Assembly: GCA_035539175.1 (NCBI GenBank)
Contig: DATLIY010000011.1
Coordinates: forward strand, 62,001-126,000
Direction of reading: 5' to 3'
DNA: 64,000 nt
Source of the DNA: Acidisarcina sp.
Lineage (GTDB): Bacteria > Acidobacteriota > Terriglobia > Terriglobales > Acidobacteriaceae
The notes below the pieces were generated by a model. It did no database searches, was not told the DNA's origin, and worked only from the letters and a program-made list of their open reading frames with translations. Below, piece by piece: positions 60,710-64,000 of this stretch. How positions within the stretch are numbered: the stretch's first letter is position 1; each line of letters begins with the position of its first letter. Made by a program: the position numbers and the translations under genes.

Positions 60710-61426
60710 TCATCCGGCTGCGGGTGGCTTGAGAACGGCCAGGTGGAACGTGCGGCGAAGGACGAAGCCTACCTGTTGATAGACGCGGATCGCTCCCGCA
60801 TTGGCCTCGTATGAGGTCAGGAACGGTATGCGCCCCTCGGCATGGATGTTGCGGGCAACGGTGGCGACCAGCGCCTCAGCATAGCCGCGGCTGCGGAAGT
60901 CAGGATGTGTGCAAACGGCGCTCACTTCCGCAAATCCAGTGGGTGACAATCGCTGGCCGGCCATTGCAGCCAGGCGGCCATCGACGCGGATTCCGAGGAA
61001 GCCTCCAAGCGTGGCCGTGTGGTCGCGGAATGGACCCGGCTCTGTGGCGGCAGTGAGTGCTACCATCTCGGGAAAATCCGCCGGCCCCAGCGAGACGATC
61101 CTGTCGGCAAGAGGCCGCCGATCTGGAACCGCAGGGCAGACCATCTGAACGAGCACTCCTCCGGCAAGCGACTGCCAGCCTGCGGGAATCTCGGCGGGAT
61201 CCTCAAGAAAGAGAACTGCGACATCGCCTGCTGGCACAACAGCGGCGAGATCCGCATAGGCTTCTGGCGTTGGCTCTCGAAATGCGGAGAGGGGGCCAAT
61301 ATCCGCGGGATAGCGGCGCGCAAGGCCGCGCCCCACATCCGCGCCCACGGCGATGGGAGCGTGACCTGTGACAAGGGAATTCCAGATTGGATTGTCCAGC
61401 AGCGTCTCGTTTTCGAGATTCTTCAT
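60710..61426 (-). CDS. GNAT-family N-acetyltransferase (FR47-like)
   Basis: This protein of about 238 residues has the GNAT acetyl-CoA site region VSAVCTHPDFRSRGYAEALV (R-x-x-G-x-A loop), preceded by FLGIRVDGRLAAMAGQRLS and followed by IPFLTSYEANAGAIRVYQQVGF, the standard last strands and helix. The N-terminal half (LARRYPADIGPLSAF) matches the FR47-like subgroup. It acetylates an unknown amine. The open frame continues to 61603, but the extra 59 residues are translated repeat (including VILSEAKDLLLHP); the ATG at 61426 (MKNLENETLLDNP) is the real start. Confidence 0.85.
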   Translation of the reverse strand: MKNLENETLLDNPIWNSLVTGHAPIAVGADVGRGLARRYPADIGPLSAFREPTPEAYADLAAVVPAGDVAVLFLEDPAEIPAGWQSLAGGVLVQMVCPAVPDRRPLADRIVSLGPADFPEMVALTAATEPGPFRDHTATLGGFLGIRVDGRLAAMAGQRLSPTGFAEVSAVCTHPDFRSRGYAEALVATVARNIHAEGRIPFLTSYEANAGAIRVYQQVGFVLRRTFHLAVLKPPAAG

Positions 61427-61497
61427 TGATGTGATTTTAGATGTTGGCGGAGATGTGGAGGCTTCAAGATGGCGTGTCTTATACAGCCGGATTGAGT

Positions 61498-61832
61498 CTG
61501 CGGGAGCGGGTCTTTCGCTGCGGGGATGGAGAAGCAGGTCCTTCGCTTCGCTCAGGATGACAAGAGGGAGTGAAGGATGACAAGAGGGAGTGAAGGATGA
61601 CAAGAGGGCTCAGGATGACAAAACGGAGTGCGGGGTGGGGCAGGATGACAAAACGGAGTGAAGGAGGCGGGTGCTGCGGGAGCTAGCGTTTTGCTCCGGT
61701 GGGAAAAGCAGGTCCTTCGCTTCGCTCAGGATGACAAAGAGGGAGTGAAGGATGACAGGAGTGGGGCTCAGGATGACAAAACAGAGTGAAGGGTGAAGGA
61801 GCTGGGTTCAGGATGACAAATATATAGACAAG
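61498..61832 (+). repeat. REP-like repeat cluster 3 with tandem short units (forward orientation)
   Basis: Two full copies of the same element lie at about 61528-61564 and 61704-61739. Between and after them are many shortened units built from AGTGAAGGATGACAAGAGGG and CTCAGGATGACAAAACGGAG (three or more repeats each). All read on the plus strand. No gene was found in 61427-61898. A degraded copy (CGGGTCTTTCGCTGCGGGGA) opens the cluster. It looks like a partly decayed, tandem-amplified version of the arrays near 1135-2108. Confidence 0.82.
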
Positions 61833-61898
61833 AGTGGAGTTGTTGACGGAAGCTGCGCTCAGCGCGGAGATGAGGCCGCACTGGCGCAGCTCACTTCA

Positions 61899-63362
61899 TC
61901 AGGCGTTATAGGTTGAGGACGATACGCGGCCTCCGTGGCCAGTCCAATTGGTGTGGAAGAATTGGCCGCGCGGTTGATCGGTGCGCTCATAGGTATGTGC
62001 GCCGAAGTAGTCGCGCTGTGCCTGCAGCAGGTTGGCGGGTAGCCGCTCGGTTCTAAAGCCGTCGAAGAACGCCAGCGCGGTAGAGAACGCCGGGGTGGGC
62101 ACGCCCAACTCGATGGCATGAACCAGCGCCTTGCGCCACGATGCCTGGTACTGGTTCAGAGCTCCGGAGAAGAAGCTGTCGAGCAGCAGATTCTCGAGCG
62201 CGGGGTTCTTGTCGAAAGCCTCCTTGATCTTGCCCAGGAAGCGGCTGCGAATGATGCATCCGCCGCGCCACATGAGCGCAATGCCGCCCATGTTCAGATT
62301 CCAGCCATTTTGTTTGGCTGCCGCACGCAGCAGCATGTAGCCCTGAGCGTAGGAGATCATCTTGGAGCAATAGAGCGCCCGCCGGACGTCTTCGATGAAT
62401 GCGGTCCGATCGCTGCTGGACACGGCCTTCGCTTCCGGTCCCTGAAGAATCTTCGAGGCCGTGACTCGCTCCTCTTTGAGCGCCGACAGATAGCGCGCAA
62501 AGACCGACTCACCGATCAAAGTTAGCGGCTGCCCCATATCCAGCGCGCTGATTGCCGTCCACTTGCCGGTGCCTTTCTGGCCGGCGGTGTCCAGAATCTT
62601 ATCGACGAGCGGCTTTCCGTCTGCATCCTTGTTGGTAAAGATCTGGCTGGAGATTTCGATGAGGTAGCTGTCCAGCTCGCCCTTGTTCCATTCGTCAAAG
62701 ACCTCATGCAGTTCGTCGGCGGTCAGTCCCAGGCCACGGTGGAGCAGATCGTAGGCTTCGCAGATCAACTGCATATCGCCATATTCGATTCCGTTGTGCA
62801 CCATCTTGACGTAGTGGCCGGCGCCATCCTCGCCTACCCAGTCGCAGCAGGGCGATCCATCCTCGACCTTAGCGGCGATCGACTGGAAGATCTCCTTCAC
62901 ATGCGGCCACGCGGCCGGATTGCCGCCGGGCATGATGGAGGGGCCGCGGCGTGCGCCTTCCTCACCGCCGGAGACGCCGGTGCCGATGAACAGGATGCCT
63001 TTAGCGGCAAGATCCCTGGTGCGGCGGCTGGAATCGGCATAGAGCGAGTTGCCGCCGTCGATGATGATGTCGCCCGCTTCCAGGTGTGGCAGCAACTGGT
63101 CGATCATCTGATCGACGGTGTCGCCTGCCTTAACCATCAGCATGACGCGGCGCGGCCGCTTGAGCAGGCCGGCCAGCTCCTCGATAGAGTGCGCGCCGAC
63201 GACGTTGGTCCCCTTTGCCTCGTTGGCCAGGAAGTCGTCGACCTTAGACACGGTGCGGTTAAATACAGCAACCTTAAAGCCATGATCGTTCATGTTCAGG
63301 ACAAGGTTCTGTCCCATAACTGCGAGCCCGATCAACCCGATATCGCATGATGCTGGCGTCAT
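61899..63362 (-). CDS. gnd: 6-phosphogluconate dehydrogenase, decarboxylating
   Basis: This 487-residue protein has the N-terminal NADP-binding GLAVMGQNLVLNMNDHG, the catalytic GHYVKMVHNGIEYGDMQL (Lys and Glu of the active site; longer in the protein), and the C-terminal QRDYFGAHTYER and FFHTNWTGHGG tail, all typical of the dimeric Gnd. It converts 6-phosphogluconate to ribulose 5-phosphate, CO2 and NADPH in the pentose phosphate pathway. It is single, flanked by the repeat cluster downstream and a hairpin upstream. No zwf or pgl gene is in view. Confidence 0.96.
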   Translation of the reverse strand: MTPASCDIGLIGLAVMGQNLVLNMNDHGFKVAVFNRTVSKVDDFLANEAKGTNVVGAHSIEELAGLLKRPRRVMLMVKAGDTVDQMIDQLLPHLEAGDIIIDGGNSLYADSSRRTRDLAAKGILFIGTGVSGGEEGARRGPSIMPGGNPAAWPHVKEIFQSIAAKVEDGSPCCDWVGEDGAGHYVKMVHNGIEYGDMQLICEAYDLLHRGLGLTADELHEVFDEWNKGELDSYLIEISSQIFTNKDADGKPLVDKILDTAGQKGTGKWTAISALDMGQPLTLIGESVFARYLSALKEERVTASKILQGPEAKAVSSSDRTAFIEDVRRALYCSKMISYAQGYMLLRAAAKQNGWNLNMGGIALMWRGGCIIRSRFLGKIKEAFDKNPALENLLLDSFFSGALNQYQASWRKALVHAIELGVPTPAFSTALAFFDGFRTERLPANLLQAQRDYFGAHTYERTDQPRGQFFHTNWTGHGGRVSSSTYNA

Positions 63363-63447
63363 AAAATCTCCAGAATTTCCTAAGGAATGATGACTGCAAA
63401 TAAAGGCTGTGCAGGTGGGGATTCTTGCACGGCGAGGTGATTGGAAG

Positions 63448-63482
63448 GTGGCGGAACGTCTTGGCGTTCCGCCACATGTTTT
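63448..63482. terminator. Perfect 11-bp hairpin with T-run, between gnd and the GH79-like gene
   Basis: GTGGCGGAACG (63448-63458) pairs perfectly with CGTTCCGCCAC (63465-63475) around TCTTGG, followed by ATGTTTTT on the plus strand. Both flanking genes are on the minus strand, so it most likely ends the GH79-like transcript, although its T-run points the other way. Confidence 0.55.
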
Positions 63483-63524
63483 TAAAAGCCTGCTTGCGAC
63501 AGCCGCTTCAAACTGCGTCTCCCG

Positions 63525-64000
63525 TTACTGCTGGCAGCTCGCATTGTGCGCCTGCGGCAAGGTGAGAAATGTAATGCTTGCAGGTGCAAACGTAACTTTA
63601 CCAGAGCGCGTAGCAACACTCTTCAGTTCAGGCAAAGCATCGTCTGCGCCCAGCTTCAGCTCACTTCCGTTCAATTCTACCTGCCGGGTTCTCAACTCCT
63701 TGGCGGTGAGGGTGTAACGCTCGGATGCCGCAGGAACGTTGATCGAGTGTGCTTCCTTCGCGTCGGCATTGATGGCGAGAAGGGTCACGCCGCCAGGGTG
63801 ATTCGGCAGGCATTGTGCGTAGAGATGCAGGCTGGACGCAGGAGAGGCTCCGGGATCGAGCACCGTGGCTCCCATGAACTTGCTCCACAGCAGAGCAGCC
63901 CAGTAGTTAGGGCGCGGCTCGTAGGTCTTCTCATCTAGCAGACCGTAGTCGCTGGCGGCCAGCGTGTTGTGCATGTGCACCTGGACGCCGCGCTTGGCCA
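63525..64000 (-). CDS. Glycoside hydrolase, GH79-like (heparanase/beta-glucuronidase type), C-terminal part
   Basis: Only about 158 C-terminal residues are visible; the frame is open past the window end (AKRGVQVHMHNTLAASDYGLL). NTLAASDYGLLDEKTYEPRP and NYWAALLWSKFMG are typical of the segment between the catalytic barrel and the C-terminal beta-sandwich in GH79 enzymes (heparanase-like, beta-glucuronidase). The remainder (YAQCLPNHPGGVTLLAINAD, YTLTAKELRTRQVELNG) fits that sandwich. The catalytic glutamates lie outside the window, so activity cannot be judged. Other (beta/alpha)8 plus sandwich hydrolases are possible. Confidence 0.6.
   Translation of the reverse strand, partial: AKRGVQVHMHNTLAASDYGLLDEKTYEPRPNYWAALLWSKFMGATVLDPGASPASSLHLYAQCLPNHPGGVTLLAINADAKEAHSINVPAASERYTLTAKELRTRQVELNGSELKLGADDALPELKSVATRSGKVTFAPASITFLTLPQAHNASCQQ

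Noticed and set aside
61427-61603. N-terminal extension of the GNAT protein
   Set aside because: The extra residues are translated repeat sequence (VILSEAKDLLLHP). The family-like sequence begins at the ATG at 61426.

Overview
The window is GC-rich bacterial chromosome, most likely from an acidobacterium of the class Terriglobia (Granulicella/Terriglobus/Edaphobacter type). This rests on the mix of families, not on a marker gene: an Oar-like TonB-dependent receptor of about 1,220 residues with a carboxypeptidase-regulatory-like N-terminus, a membrane-anchored winged-helix regulator divergent from it, DUF2252, M13 and GH92 enzymes, a Tat-type GH92 signal, and dense clusters of a short repeat that reads as VILSEAKDLL when translated. 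No rRNA, phage or transposase gene was found. One tRNA is present (tRNA-Pro, anticodon CGG).

Layout. 1-1126: end of an M20 amidohydrolase and a TRIC-type membrane protein. 1127-2150: a GIY-YIG nuclease gene between two repeat arrays of opposite orientation, the most unusual structure here. 2151-8408: M13 metallopeptidase, ndk, typA/bipA, a small membrane protein and a LOG-family protein. 8602-17279: PHP-like phosphoesterase, GT4 glycosyltransferase, ABC-F ATPase, DUF2252, PfkB sugar kinase and an AsmA-like envelope protein. 17389-25580: secreted GH13 glucosidase, ppc, two MFS transporters and a methyltransferase. 25581-31337: a long untranslated leader, an EF-G paralogue with altered GTPase motifs, a soluble histidine kinase and a lone TolC-type channel. 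31350-37868: second repeat cluster, AlaC-like aminotransferase with a coupled 46-residue membrane microprotein, DsbA-like oxidoreductase, radical SAM enzyme, and an ECF sigma / anti-sigma / double-PDZ operon. 38131-50579: GH92, RNase HI fused to a small beta domain, YqeY, class V aminotransferase plus serA, FmdB, histone-like protein, and an mmuM-purL-purF run. 50875-60465: tRNA-Pro, Fic enzyme, wHTH regulator, TonB receptor and propeller-phosphoesterase. 60710-64000: GNAT, third repeat cluster, gnd, and the end of a GH79-like hydrolase.

How the parts fit. Housekeeping functions dominate: purine synthesis (purL, purF), serine synthesis (aminotransferase plus serA), anaplerosis (ppc), pentose phosphate pathway (gnd) and nucleotide balance (ndk). 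Around them is a saprophyte's envelope and polymer-degradation set (GH13, GH92, GH79-like, M13, TonB receptor, phosphoesterase). The ECF/anti-sigma/PDZ operon looks like an envelope-stress circuit. The wHTH/TonB/phosphoesterase trio looks like a sense-import-degrade unit. Most convergent gene pairs are separated by clean hairpins, and several genes use GTG or TTG starts.

All functional calls come from reading motifs by eye. No database search was run.
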